From NCBI RefSeq assembly GCF_958298935.1, contig NC_084942.1, forward strand, positions 6,455,501 to 6,519,500: a DNA stretch of 64,000 bases, written 5' to 3'. Of the stretch, positions 1 through 11,430 are shown piece after piece. The notes beneath the pieces were generated by a model. It had not been told where the DNA came from. It saw only the letters and a list, made by a program, of their open reading frames with translations, and searched no databases. This stretch comes from Phragmites australis. Lineage: Eukaryota; Streptophyta; Magnoliopsida; Poales; Poaceae. The first letter of the stretch is position 1, and each line of letters begins with the position of its first letter. A program made the position numbers and the translations under genes.

Positions 1-439
1 ACCAGTTTCGCACCCTTTCCGGTTGGTGGCGCGCGGCCGCAAGGAAGGTGGACAAAAATCACAGAAGCTAGTTCGATGGGCTTGTCATCACCCTTTGGTG
101 GAGCATTTGGAAGGAAAGAAACGCTAGGATTTTCAAAAACACAAGCAGCTCGGCCCGGGAGGTGGCCATTAAAATCAAAGAGGATTTTGATCAATATCTG
201 ATAGCTGCAGGACTCAGATAGTTGGTGGACGGCCTTCTTCACCCCCCTTACTCTTTCCTTCTTCCAGTTGTTTTTGTGATTCTCTCGTTGATGTTGTTCT
301 GAAACCTCTGTTGTGCCAGGGCGACTTGCTCCGTTGTGAGCATCCCTCGTTCTTGTCTATACTGTTGTTGTAAGCTCCTGTTTCATTCCTTGTCTAATAA
401 AATCGGCAAAGCTCTTGCCGTCTTTTTGAAGAAAAAAAA
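1..439 (+). mobile_element. LINE (non-LTR retrotransposon), 3' end
   Basis: This is the tail of a LINE that enters from beyond the left edge. Frame 3 carries the C-terminal end of ORF2, including WWSIWKERNARIF (about 102-140), the motif typical of the zf-RVT tail of plant L1-like elements. The frame has an internal TAG near 72 and ends at 219-221. A 3' UTR follows, with TAATAAAATCGGCAAAGCTC near 393-412 and a short A tract (432-438). The A tract abuts an NLR pseudogene read on the other strand, so the element inserted there. The 5' end and any target duplication lie outside the window. Confidence 0.8.
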
Positions 440-1542
440 TCAGCATTTTGGTCTGATGTCTCGGTCAGCCATCCAGTGACTAATTCCTTCTCGTGTCGGC
501 CAAACACTTGAGTTGGAGTTAACATGGAACCTGTCTCGCGATCCTTATTCATCCCTTGTACATCCTGACTTTTGATAGGTGCTCTGCAAGTTTGAGAAAA
601 ATCCACAACACCTGCTGCTACCTTGTCTAAATCCTTCATAGCTTTCTTCAGCCTCTTAAAAGTTCCAGCATGAGTCAAACGTTTGATAGTCTAGCCCACA
701 AATCTAGCATGCTTAATAGATTTTACAGTCTTATGCTTAGCCTTAGTGAAGGAGGAGCCCCAGTCACTAACCTTTCGATCCTTGGCTTTCTCCTTGAGCT
801 CATAGTACTCGATCTCATCAAGCACATCGTCAGCCTCCTCAACGGCATCCCTGAGTTGCAACAGCCATGAAATCAGTGCGCTGCTCTCCTCCTTGATGTG
901 TTCCTGGTTGACAACATCGAACACCGCCTGGATCCTGGGAAAGGCACACGATATTATTTCCCTCATCTCATCCACACCTTCAGCCTTGCAGTACTCTTCA
1001 AGATAGGTGAAGGCCCTGTTGACCAAGGCTGTAATGGCCGCAGTTGCCACTAGGGTCGGCAACGGGGCAGGACCGGTCAGGTCCTCACGGGTTTCACACT
1101 CGGTGGGGACAGGGCCGAGGTTAGATTTTCTCCTGTGGAGGTCACAGGTTGGGTCCTGATTGCGGGTAGGGTCGGGCCTGTGGTAGATGCTCACCTGTGG
1201 GCCTCGGTAGATGCCTGAAAAGCCCGCGCCAATGGCCATGCTTGCCGCCTCCTGCGCCGTGGCACTCGTCACCTCCCGCCGCCTCTCGCCCTGCATCCGC
1301 CGCCTCCCACCGCCGCTCGCCCTGCGTCCGCCTCCCGACAGCCACTCGCCCGCCATCACTCACGCTGGCGCACCACCTCGACTCCCGCCCTCACACCCGT
1401 GGGTCCCCGTGTGGATTTCGATTCCCCGTCGGGTTCAGGACCGAGGGCGTTTTTGCACCCGTTAGGCGAATCAGGGCCAAATCAGGTTTTTTGATTCGAT
1501 CACCTTCCCGGCAAACGCAAGTGTGTTAACAGGAGCCGTCAT
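440..1542 (-). pseudogene. Truncated CC-NBS-LRR (NLR) paralogue, N-terminal part only
   Basis: Read leftwards, the start codon at 1542-1540 opens MTAPVNTLAFAGK. After a foreign insert (1051-1502) the frame continues with VATAAITALVNRAF and the whole Rx_N-type coiled-coil region, including DAVEEADDVLDEIEYYELKE. It closely follows the intact NLR at 11431-15267, same strand. It has the lysine codon (DRKVSDWGSSF) where the intact copy has a TAG. A stop follows HARFVG near 691, and similarity resumes in MTHAGTFKRLKKAMKDLDK. The gene is cut at 440 by the LINE, just before where the P-loop would begin. No NB-ARC or LRR sequence remains, so it cannot work as a receptor. Confidence 0.85.
1051..1502. 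mobile_element. Insertion of about 450 bp in the first exon of the NLR pseudogene
   Basis: Alignment by eye to the intact NLR puts this GC-rich segment between the codons for FAGK and those for VATAAI. One end begins TAGGGTCGGCAACGGGGC, like the ends of some grass hAT-like non-autonomous elements. I cannot find a matching inverted end. The flanks share only three bases (CAC, 1048-1050 and 1501-1503). The boundaries are well supported by homology; the element class is uncertain. Open frames inside it are chance. Confidence 0.55.
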
Positions 1543-1972
1543 GTCCTGCTAGGAGTGTGGGTGTCAGGGTGTGATGGAGAAGCATGGAAGGAGATATGTT
1601 TGCAATGTTCTTGAGATGTTGTGGGTGGGTCCAGCTTATCAGGTAAGGTGTGGGAAGTTTTTTTGAGTTGGGATAGATGAGAAAGAGGAGAAGCAATGTC
1701 CTTATAGAGGAAGATATCCACGCAATAAACTATACAATATGACATGAAAGAGGGCCAAGCAATTCTTTCCCCCCCTTTGGCAGTTGGCAACTTGCAATTT
1801 CTTTTCCTGAGGAGATTATTAGTAAACATGAAATGCAGATGACGACTTTCTAATGTGGAGCAACTGTGCACAGATAATTGCTGATACACAAACTATTAAA
1901 GCTACTCTTATAACTTACATGAAGCACAACACTGATCGACAAGTTCCAATGTGGTATGTCCATCACTTAGGG
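1543..1972. other. Intergenic, no gene recognised
   Basis: This is the former upstream region of the NLR pseudogene, running into the broken end of the CACTA element. A 116-codon open frame on the minus strand (1539-1889) has low-complexity composition and no recognisable domain, so I do not call it a gene. Confidence 0.5.
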
Positions 1973-2806
1973 TGTGATTCGTTACGCTCATGGACCTTAT
2001 GTACATCGATATCATCACCGTCACGCTTGTAACGTGCTACACCACAGACGAGACACGCTTGCAAGTCTATATGATCTCCGCGATACAACATGAACTCGTT
2101 TGGACATGCATGTATTTTCTGTACTTACAACTCTAATGGGCACACAACCTGCTTAGTCTGGTATGTGTTTTCTGGCAGCTCATTTTCCTTTGGAAGCAAT
2201 TTCTTCAAGAACAATAACAACTCTGTGAAGCTTGTATCAGACCACCCATTGCATGCCTTCAATTGGAGTAGTGAAAGCATGGTACGCAACTTTGTGTGCT
2301 CCTTCTCGCAGCCTGGGAACAACGGTGTTTTAAAGTCCTCTACCATATGCTGGAACTTTTGAAACTCTCTTTCATTAGTGAAGTTCCCCTCCCCATCGCA
2401 CAACATCTGCTCCAGATCATCAACGTCGGCGTCGGCCAACATCTCCTCTAGATCATCATCGGCCAACGTATCTTCGGTAGGCGGCATACTGATGTATTCG
2501 ACGACTGGCATATCGGTGCACATGTCTTCATCTTCTCTTCCACTGTATTGCCATTCTTGTACGATCTTAGCTTCACTATGCTCGGTCCAACGGGTATAGC
2601 CAGGTATAAAGCCCCTTGGCATCAAGTGGGAATATATCTACTAGGTGGTGGAGAACTACTTCTTGTTCTCGCAATCAACGCACGGACAACACATGTATTG
2701 AGACTATGTATTTGACTTGTGCACCGCGGCTGCTCCCAGGAAACCCTCCACGCCATTCTTACTCTGCGCTCACACGGCTCGCATCGTACATCCATCTTCT
2801 GTCCAT
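1973..2806 (-). pseudogene. TNP2-like CACTA transposase, N-terminal fragment
   Basis: The start codon at 2806-2804 opens MDRRWMYDASRVSAE, the usual opening of grass CACTA transposases. It is followed by MCCPCVDCENKK, PRGFIPGYTRWTEHSE, LLQLKACNGWSDTSFTELL, LLPKENELPENTYQTK and VQKIHACPNEFMLYRGDH with ACLVCGVARYK. These are the conserved TNP2 N-terminal blocks in the right order. The frame is broken by stops after SAE and NKK, a frame change, a stop after CPLEL, and a final stop at 1973-1975. The catalytic core normally lies further downstream and is absent, so the copy is inactive. Confidence 0.8.
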
Positions 2807-3633
2807 CTACAATTATATCATTATTGTAAATCTAAATTCAAAATATCTACAAGATTTTGCGATCAACAACAAATAAATTATCTCACCATCTCTTACCGGC
2901 AATTGGCCCGGGTTGAAGGAGCCGCCTTTTGTATGCTTTCGCGTATGCTTCTGATGAGTACTTGTTGGTGCCATTCCTAGAAATTTTCTTTATTATTCAA
3001 CCCTAAAAAATGAAAAATAAATACACGAATACCTAAAGTTTCTATATTGGATGTTGCTAATTAAATAAAATATAAAAAATACAACTGGATCTTGCTACAT
3101 ACCTAAATATCATGGCTAATTTTTCTAATTCATTAGAAAACAAAAATAAATATACTCATACCTAAAGTTTCTATATTGTAGACTTCTAAATTTATTCATA
3201 TTGTTCATTAGGATCAACTTTGAAGATTTGCCTAGGTCTCTAAAGGGATAAGATCAACTTTGGTTTTTCAGATAACATTTTGAGTTAAAATACTAAATAA
3301 AGGATTAACCTTTAGGATTTCAACTTACTTGAGCTCAAGAGGCTCCTGCTAGAAGCTTACTTGTTGTTGGAGAAAAATCCAGAGTTCACTTGTCCTAAAA
3401 AATAAAGAAAAGGCAAATGAGCAAATGGAGAGGAAAGAAGGGATTTTGTTTGGATAGCTAGAGAGAGCTCATCTAGACCTCTTTTTTGACCAAAATTGAG
3501 CTTGAGTGGTGGGAGAATCAATGCGGGAGAAGGGATGAAGTGGTTGTTCCCATAGAAGATTTTGTGAGTGAGAGAGTTCTGAAATGGCTCTGTTAGCTCG
3601 AGGTAGAAGAAGGTGGGGAAGAGGAGGACATCA

Positions 3634-3898
3634 CTACCAGCTCATATAATCCATCGGCAGTGATGTACATATATCACTGCCGGTAAGTAGATTAAGTCGA
3701 CAGTGACGAGGGTGCTGGGTATCACTGCCAGCTCAATCCATCAGCCGGCAGTGATGACCCTTATCACTGCCGGTTCATAAGCTACGATGGTTGATTCTTC
3801 ACACGCAACTTATAAACCGGGAGTAATGCCTCATCGCTACCGGTCCATGAGGAACCAGCAGTGATAGACTGGTATATAAGCCCAGTTCTGTAGTAATA
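3634..3898. repeat. CACTA subterminal repeat array and terminus
   Basis: Repeated short motifs TCACTGCCGG / CCGGCAGTGA alternate through the segment. The whole segment is nearly the reverse complement of 20005-20290, up to the shared words CTCGAGCTAA and GAGCCATTTCA just inside. In CACTA elements such motifs are the transposase binding sites. Confidence 0.8.
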
Positions 3899-4636
3899 TA
3901 CCTGATTTGTTTTTTTGAATCCCCTTAATGTGCTTTGTTATTTGGCTGATTGAAACCCAAATTGTTCCTAATTTGCCATCCAATTAATTCTACATTGCCC
4001 ATGGATGGTTGTTGACTTGCTTTCAACTTACTTCTAATTTGCTCTCAGTTATTTCAATCTGTATCCGAATTTCTAATCCCTGAAAAAAAATTCTTGAGGC
4101 CATTTAGCCTGAAAAAAAAGTCCGTGAGGATCTGCGGAAGAGTGCAGGCGGGGAAGATGCTTTTGCGCTGTCAACCCCGTTTGGCTAGTGGGGAACAAAA
4201 AAACAAGTGTATGCCATGGCACGTGCAGTCGTTTTTGTGAGCATATTGTGAGCGCGATGTTTTGCACTAGGGTCCAGGGAAAAAAATACACTTGTTGTAT
4301 GCCATTGCTTCCCAAATGAGGCTTGTGTTGTAAATTTCGTAGCAGCCCCTGGAACTGGATCAAGTAAGCGGACTTGGTTAGAATATTCCCCGAGACCATA
4401 GCCATAGCTGCAATCCTGACTGTAGGAGTGCTTCCTCGACCGTGCCGACACGAGGACCTCACCGGCCGAATTTGGTTGGCCCCTGTGCAGTTCTGCTGCA
4501 GCTTGCGGTATCAGACCGTACTGCCCATGGCACTGCCTGCAGCTACAGCCCCGGCGTCAGGCTTGATTCTCCTCGAGGCCCGACCATGCAAGCAAAGGCC
4601 ACGGAATTTACCCAACTGTATAATAAGAGCATAAGA
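3899..4636. other. Unidentified segment between CACTA and Copia elements
   Basis: The first part is AT-rich spacer. From about 4370 to 4600 the sequence becomes GC-rich and may be a decayed fragment of the Copia 3' LTR or host DNA. I found no matching copy near the other end of the Copia element, so the LTR idea is not supported. No domain is recognised in the short open frames. Confidence 0.4.
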
Positions 4637-6130
4637 TCATGCCCATCTTGTTACACATATCCTTGCTCTCACTAGGGCTAAACTCTTGGTAAGACAGTCA
4701 GCTAATTGGCTACTAGATTTTACATACTTCAATCTTAGCATTCCATTATCTAGCTTCTCTTTGATAAAGAACCTATCAATCTCAATATGTTTGGTACGGT
4801 CATGTTGCACGGGATTATTTGCAATGTTGATAGCGGACCTGTTGTCATGGTGCAATACAACCGTCTTGTCCCTCAACACTTTGAGCTCAGATAATAGACT
4901 CTTTATCCATATAATCTCACTTAGGCTCAACATTATTGCTCTATATTCAACTTCTACTGTTGATCTAGCCACCACATCTTGTATTTTGCTTCTCCATGAC
5001 ACAAGATTACCTCCTACAAGAATACAGTACCCTGAGGTAGATCTTCTGTCATCTATGCTACTTGCCCAATCAGTGTCACAATATCTTTCCACAATCAAGT
5101 GTTGGTTCTGCTTGAACTAGAGACCTTTTCCAGGACAACTCTTCAAATATCTTACAATCTGATATACAGCTTCTAGGTGTCCGGTTCTCGGATCATGCAT
5201 GTAGCGACTCACCATGCTCACTGCATAAGAGGTGTCATGTCTTGTGTGGCATAGGTAGATAAGCCATCCAATTAACCTTTGATAAGCCTCCTTATCAACT
5301 GAATCACTGGACTTAGCACATAATTTATGATTCTTATCAACTGGTGAAGCTGCAGGACGACATCCAAGCATTCCTGTTTCAGCAAGCAAATCAAGAACAT
5401 ATTTCCTCTGAGAGAGAACTATACCTTTCGAGGACCTAGCAATTTCAATTCCAAGGAAGTACCTCACATGTCCAAGATCATTTAATTCAAATGATTTTCC
5501 AAGCCTTTCCTTCGACCACTTGATCTCTTTAGTGTCATCTCTAGTAATCACTATGTCATCAACATAAACTGCTAATATGGTGATTAGTGATCACCCTATG
5601 TTTGTAGAAAATAGTGTGGTCACCATTGCACTGTGTATATCCCACTTCACAGATTGAGCGTTTGAACTTGTCAATCCATGCCTGTGGAAACTGCTTCAAA
5701 CCATACAGAGACTTCTTGAGTCTATATACTTTCCCATGTGTTTATCTATTCATGAACTCAGGAAGCACCTCCATGTAGGCTTTTTCATGCAAGTCACCGT
5801 GGAGAAAAGCATTCTTGACATTTGGTGAAGAGGCCATCCAAAGTTAGCTGCATAAGAAATTAGTGTCCTCACTGTGCTCATTTTTACCACTGGTGCGAAG
5901 GTTTCATCATAATCAATTCCATATGTCTGACTAAAACTTTTAGCAACCAATCTTGCCTTATACCTCTCTACCTTCCCTTCAGGAGTTTGTTTCACAGTAA
6001 ACACCACTTGCACCCAACTGCTCGCTTACTTGCTGGCAGGGAGACAAGCTCCCATGTCTTTTTTTGAAGTGCAAGAAGCTCCTCCTTCATTGCCTGCTTC
6101 CACCTTGAATCCTACTTTGCAACCCACCAA
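4637..6130 (-). pseudogene. Copia reverse transcriptase and RNase H, broken
   Basis: RT starts near 6010 with [19 protein letters not shown] and [19 protein letters not shown]. The catalytic YVDD box is intact in LAVYVDDIVITRDD (about 5530-5585), followed by DLGHVRYFLGIEIARS. RNase H (4637-5098) keeps DWASSIDDRRSTSGYCILVG, ARSTVEVEYRAI and NPVQHDRTKHIEIDRFFI. In the family this enzyme copies element RNA into DNA and degrades the template strand. Frame breaks near 5110, 5560-5760 and 6010 separate the pieces, so no intact polyprotein can be made. Confidence 0.85.
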
Positions 6131-6838
6131 TCACTTGGAACATGCACTATCTGTAGAGATGCAATGAATACTTTGTATGTAGGTGAGATATGAGAGTATG
6201 ACATGAAATTGGCTATACCACTATGCTTGAAACCATAATGAGCAGGTGTCCTACAAGTTCTACGTTCACGTTGTAAAGCAAGTGATAAATCTGCATGTTC
6301 AAGGGGAGGAAGGGAATTATTACCACTTGTAGAGGAGCTTGATGAGAGAGTTCTGGGGAGAGAGTTGGGACTGGAGCACCTGGTACATTGGGTTGGGATT
6401 GTATATCAAGCTGAATTGAGTCCTCCATCCCTTCCTTAACCTAATTGGTTGATTTCTCCCCTGTTTCCCAAACCACCTTCTCTGATACACCTTGATTTCT
6501 TTGTCTTTGTCACCACCTTTATCATTCCCCTCTACCTGACCCATGGACTCAACTTGCTTCATACAATATGGGATAGTGCCAACAATTATTTCTTCCCTTG
6601 TCGCACTGTTGTCATCATCAATTGGTTGTTCCTCCTCTAACTCTTCCCTTTCTGGCTCAATTGGACATGGAATAGTCCCTCCAATCACCCCTTCTGCATT
6701 CTCACCCTCTCAACGGTCACTCTCAGTGGCAGGAGATGCCTCTTAGAATTGGGCAAGATCGTCTTGATGCTGGTAGTATGGCTCCCATTCCTAGAAAGTT
6801 ACATTCACACTTACAAACAACCTCTTTCCAATTAGATC
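6131..6838 (-). pseudogene. Copia pol linker between integrase and RT, degraded
   Basis: This is the low-complexity connector that usually joins the integrase C-terminal region to RT. It is rich in proline, serine and acidic residues on the minus strand, for example a run with SPELSHQAPLQVV, and is broken by frame changes. No catalytic motif is expected here and none is seen. Its identity rests on position only. Confidence 0.5.
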
Positions 6839-8460
6839 CTAACATTTATAGCCTTTCTGACTAGATGCATACCCTACAAGCACACACTTAACTGCATGGG
6901 GGTCCAATTTTCCAACATGAGGCTGGTGATCTTGTACAAAGCATACACATCCAAACACTTTTGGGGAAAGTTTGAACTCTCTCTTTCTTAATAGGAGTTC
7001 AGTTGGAGATTTCATACCCAGAACTCTTAACGACATACAATTGATGAGGTATGTCCCGCCATCACCGCCTCACTCCACAAATACTTCGCACATTCACTTG
7101 AAACATAAGAGAGCATGCTACCTCCAACAAATATCTATTCTTTCTTTCAGCAACTCTATTCTATGAGGGAGTCCCAGGGCAAGTATGTTTCAAACTCATG
7201 ATTGGCATACTCCGTCCCATTATCAGACCACCGATTTCGAACATTTGCATTAAACTGGGTGGTCACCATCTTGTGAAAATCTTGGAAGCATTTGATCACT
7301 TCACTCTTATGTTTCATCATGTAAATCCAAGTCATGCGTGTAAAACAGTCAATAAATATGACGATGACTACTGGAGAATTACTATATCTGGACACCCTAA
7401 GGTTTCCAATAATTCTCGGGGCATATCTATATCTCTGGAAAAGGGATCCTTAGATAAATGGAAGCTATCCGTAGGTACCCAGGGTATCTCATAAATAGTG
7501 AAGTTTATCTTTAAGAACAAGAAGGAAGGTTCTAGATGATATACGATGCCGCCTATATATACGTAGATTGGGGACCCTATGGTGGACAAGTCATTAGAGG
7601 CTAGAAGATTACAAGACATTCGACTAGGTTGGATCTATCTAGACTAGCCACGCACCCCCTTGTAACAGTCTTAGATCAATACAAGATAAACAAGATATAG
7701 GGTTATTATCCTAAAGGAGACCCGAACTTGTCTAAAAACCTTATCTATGTGTTCCTTTGATTCATCTACTCGAGTCATCTCCTATCTATTCTATAAATTC
7801 GTAAGATCGGCGGTTTACCAATCATCGACAATATATAACAAATCACCTTGAGCCATTAACGGAAGTAACATGGCATAGATCCCAAACATCAGAATGTATT
7901 AGCATGAAGGGTTCACAACTTCTTAGACCAATAGTTCCATACGTAGACCGTGCATGCTTGCCAAACTCACAAGCATCACACAAGTTTCCTCCTATCTATC
8001 TTATTGAACATTTCGGGATACATCCTACCCAAACTCTCAAAAGATGGATATCCTAGTCTACGATAGTGCAACAAAATATCTTGCTCTTTTCCTTCTTCCA
8101 CTGCCAGAGCTGCATCTTCTCGGCCAATGTACCATAATCCATTATGCCTAACTCTAATCCCAATCCTCTTCCCAGTTCTCTTCTCCTGAAAGATACAAGA
8201 GTCCTCATCAAATAAGACTGTGCATTTGAATTGATCAATAATGGAGCTTACATAAAGGAGATTGACTAGAAATGATGGAACATAAAGAATAGAGGATAAG
8301 CATTCTACATATCCTACACCTTTAATGGGTTGAGAGGTTTCATCTGTTGTTTGAATAGTTTCTAAATGTGTGTAGGGTGTGTAGGACGTGAGAGTGTCAT
8401 ATGAACCTGTCACATGCCTAGATGCACCTGAGTCTACGATCTAGTTTAAATGAGGGTGAT
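6839..8460 (-). pseudogene. Copia protease and integrase, broken by a solo LTR
   Basis: A protease-type DSGASRHVTG is encoded at about 8405-8438. The GAG-pre-integrase region follows with LLHYRRLGYPSFESLGRMYP and the zinc-binding CDACEFGKHARSTYG. The integrase core then has HSDVWD (first catalytic Asp region), FIDCFTRMTWIYMMK, SDNGTEYANHEFE (second Asp) and VAERKNR (third, Glu). The family enzyme inserts the cDNA into the host chromosome. Between the first and second catalytic blocks the coding sequence is split by the 472-bp solo LTR at 7359-7830; the frame matches on either side once the LTR and one 5-bp copy are left out. Other stops are present. Confidence 0.85.
7359..7830 (+). mobile_element. 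Solo LTR (Gypsy type) inside Copia integrase
   Basis: The element runs from TGACGATGA to TCATCGACA, an imperfect terminal inverted repeat (8 of 9) with the TG...CA ends of LTRs. It is flanked by AAATA (7354-7358) and ATATA (7831-7835), a 5-bp target duplication with one difference. Near the 3' end it has CCCGAACTTGTCTAAAAACC, nearly identical to CCCGAACCTGTCTAAAAACC in the larger solo LTR at 17417-18873, so both belong to related families. No internal region is present, as expected after LTR-LTR recombination. Confidence 0.85.
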
Positions 8461-8479
8461 ATGATGCAAGTGCTTGTGC

Positions 8480-9660
8480 CTAAGTACCTTTGCCCGCACG
8501 GGTATAGTTGGCAATGTTACCAAAGTGAGTGGCAGGAGTTACCACAGAATCTTGTGAGGAAGTATTGGTGGAGCTCTTAGAGGCTTTTCCCTTTTGCCAT
8601 TGCAAACATTGCATGGTCTGCTCTCCTGTCAAGGTGACTAATGGAGCATCCTCTGTAACACCACATTGGCACTGGATCCACCACAACCTCTACCTCGACC
8701 TCCACGGATATCGCCCCGACCTCCTCGGCTACCACCACGGTCTCCACAAGTCCTAGCCCTACCATCAATATGGTTCCTCGGTTTAGGGCAGTTGTAGCTC
8801 AACTGCCTTTTCTCTTCACAGTTATAACACTCCCTATCATCAGTTGTGGTATAAGCTGATTTCACATGATTGTTATTACTCATGACATGAAATCTGCTTT
8901 CCTCCTAAACCATGGTTGAAATGGCACCTTCCATTGTAGGAAGACTATTCTGATGATAGAAAGCAGCTCTCCTGCTCTCAAACAGAGGGTCAAGGTTCTT
9001 CAAGAAATGAGTGACCCTTCTATCCTCTACCCATTTCCATACAGTCTATGCATCGTTCGGAGTCTCCATCTGGAGTGGAGCATAGTGATCCAACTCTCCC
9101 TACAAGTACTGCAATTCACTTGCATATTGTCCAACTGGTCTCCCTTCCTGCTTTTCTTCATCCACCTTGCCCTGAATTTCCACCAACATCATCACATTCC
9201 CTGTCCTTGAGTACATGTTCCTCAGTGTCTTCCTTACCTTTGCCACACTCCCCATTGCTTCCACCATATTGCCAATAGATGGAAACATAGATGCTAGTAG
9301 CCATGCCACTATGACAGAATCTGTAGTGTGCCACACCCTCCATTCACTGCTAAGCTTGTCAGCAAGCTCAACACAATCCCCCTCTTTTAGCCCAGCTCAA
9401 GTAATTCTTGCTTACCTCTAGTTTCATCTCATTTGGCGTAAGCTCTAGCTTCAGTTCAGATTGTCCCAACAATGTCCTAGGGTCAATCATGCATATCCCC
9501 ATGAGCTCCTGAATCATACATCTCATCTCACTTTTTGTGATCAATGGATCATCAACACTAATTATAGCCTCTTTCTTCTTCCTCTTTGCTTCTATTTCCT
9601 CCAGAGTCGCCATCTTCACTGGACTAGGCTTCCTTCCCCGAAAGGCCTCCGCAGTCACCC
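8480..9660 (-). pseudogene. Copia gag, broken
   Basis: The N-terminal part (about 9360-9610) includes ELKLELTPNEMKLEVSKNYL followed by SWAK. Downstream come IVAWLLASMFPSIGN, the UBN2-like stretch NMYSRTGNVMMLVEIQGKVD with GQYASELQYL (about 9100-9340), and VEDRRVTHFLKNL. The zinc knuckle is CYNCEEKRQLSYNCP (about 8790-8840), in which the usual histidine of CCHC appears as glutamine. A basic GRGG-rich tail follows. Gag packages element RNA into particles in the family. Stops and shifts at about 8900, 9095 and 9340 disable it. Confidence 0.75.
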
Positions 9661-9690
9661 AAAGGAGAACAAGCCGCAGTCAAACAACTT

Positions 9691-10824
9691 AACCACCTCC
9701 CCATGGCTGTCGCCGCCAAAGACCCGTCTTTCCACCTAAAGAGCTCGGCAACCTCGGTTGCGTCCTCGTACGATAGCCCTTGCTACCTCCGGCCTCTTCT
9801 AAGCGCCACCGCAGCCCGGCGCCCACCTAGCACCGCTGAAGCCCGTATCCCACTTGTCGTTGCTTGGGCACCACCACCCACAGGCGTGACCACTGCCCCG
9901 CACTCCTCTGCGTGGTGCCATGCTTTGGGAAACAAGGAAGTGCATGCATAGACGAGGGAGATAGATGAAAGCGCACGCACAGAGAGGAGAAGAGAGAGAA
10001 ATCGAGACCCAAGTCGATGGAGACGGCGCTCGTGGAGCGGTTCGAGGCGGCGGTGGCACGGCTCGAGGCCGTCGTGGCCTCTGGCTCCTTGTTCTTGGTG
10101 GCGCCACGCAACCTCGATGTCCCGATGGCAACCTCGTTCTTGGTGGCTTACACATCACGCCTTCATCTCTTCCGTTTATAGCACTATTGCATATACAACC
10201 CTCTACTTTTACATGAATATACATCAACAGGAATACAACCACCAGACCATGGACAGTCACAGATCACAAGACAATCGAAAGAAAAGAAAGTTATGTTATG
10301 ATCTGTGGGAACGTTTGGGCTTTCTAGTGAATAAAAGGGTAACTATGAGTGGATTCAAGCTGAACAAAACTTCGATCAATCTCCCAATAGCTCAAACAAA
10401 ATAATATAGCTGAAAAAGAAAATCACTGAGCACCACTGGGTGAGCAAGCTATTCTGCTATGACTTCATCTTTGAGTGCTGGCGAAGACGGCAAACACTGT
10501 CGTCAATGTTCTGTCAGGACTCAGGAGCATAAATGAATCAGTAGCTCGTTTTTTTTTTTCAAAAAAATCAACGGAATAGAGTTTAGCAATTACGTCGCCC
10601 CTCCTCGAGTATATCAGGGGAATTAAAAAAACACCAAAAGCAACAACCCAATACATTCGCACAAAAGCACCCCAAAACTGGGGCATGACACCATACGTGG
10701 CTAATACAGTGAAGAATTAAAGCTATTAGAGATATCGCACAAGAAGAATCGAGTGAAGACAATGGCAAGCAAAACAGTAGAAGATTTGAATTAGATGGAG
10801 TAAAACATGCTTATGCTTCAATGA
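9691..10824. other. Intergenic; possible old Copia leader, no gene called
   Basis: The stretch 9690-10140 is GC-rich with overlapping chance frames on both strands. It lies where the 5' LTR and leader of the Copia element should be, but no LTR ends or primer site are recognisable. From 10150 the sequence is AT-rich with no domain. I see no supported gene. Confidence 0.45.
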
Positions 10825-10892
10825 TTATTGATGGCTTCGTCCATAAATAGCCTCTTCGCTGCATTCTTTGCCGTACATGAAGTAATAACCAC
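10825..10892 (-). CDS. Possible last coding exon of the NLR gene
   Basis: The NLR frame reaches HIFHG at 11451, where CATG is followed by a GTATAT donor. An acceptor CTATGTAG lies at 10893-10900. Joining the two keeps the phase and adds about 22 residues (GYYFMYGKECSEEAIYGRSH plus a final glutamine) before a TAA at 10827-10825. If the intron is not spliced, the protein ends six codons later at 11431. The open stretch is short enough to be chance; this is a proposal that transcript data would settle. Confidence 0.35.
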
Positions 10893-11430
10893 CTACATAG
10901 AGTGCTATTCAGTCATTAGATAGTAACAGTGTTGAACAAATTTGACAAATAATCAATGAAAAATTAAAATATTTGAACTTAAGGTAAACACTGTAGTCTA
11001 GGAAATAGCTTATGAGGAGCAGTTGGTGGTAGGGTGGGTGTGTACAACCCCACCATCTAGGTCGAGTTCTCTTTAACTCAAATTTGTTTCCTACTTTCTT
11101 CTTAATACAAAGAAACCTACTTCCTCTCGGAATTCTATTTTATAGAGTATTACAGATGCAAAGTTTTCAGATAATATTACCTTCCAAAGAATACGGCTTT
11201 ATTCTTCTGAAAGAGAAACAAAGCTTAGATAATTTTCTTTAAAAAAAAGATAAATCTCAGGCCTTTTTAGTCTCTCATGCACAAGATAGTACTATGCAGA
11301 ATTTGAATAGAAAACAATCAAAACTAAAAAGAAGCAAGACTGTTGAGTTGAAGTTAGTACAGGGATAAAGTAATTTGAAAACCTCATAGCACATTTGAAC
11401 ATTCACGTGTAAAGCAACTGTTTATGTGGA

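Larger units (their letters stand above)
1973..3898 (-). mobile_element. CACTA (En/Spm) element, one end plus transposase start
   Basis: The right part (about 3634-3898) holds the subterminal repeat array of a CACTA element, with many copies of CACTGCCGG in both orientations. It ends in a decayed terminus (GCCCAGTTCTGTAGTAATA) corresponding to the reverse of CACTACTATAGAACTGGGC at 20005. Inside lies the start of a TNP2-type transposase on the minus strand. The rest of the transposase and the other terminus are missing, so the element is truncated on the left. The segment 2810-3630 between transposase start and subterminal repeats shows no gene. Confidence 0.8.
4637..9690 (-). mobile_element. 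Ty1/Copia retrotransposon, decayed
   Basis: Reading leftwards, the Copia order gag, protease, integrase, reverse transcriptase, RNase H can be followed from about 9660 to 4640. Integrase before RT places it in Copia rather than Gypsy. Many stops and shifts make it non-functional. I found no LTR pair: sequence left of 4640 and right of 9690 is not alike, and no tRNA-Met type primer site is visible. A solo LTR of another family (7359-7830) sits in the integrase. Approximate outer limits only. Confidence 0.85.

Noticed and set aside
1197..1529. Plus-strand 110-codon proline-rich frame
   Set aside because: It lies inside the GC-rich insert of the NLR pseudogene and has no domain.
9691..10260. 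Copia 5' LTR
   Set aside because: The position is right, but no sequence matches the region next to RNase H, and there are no TG/CA ends or primer site.
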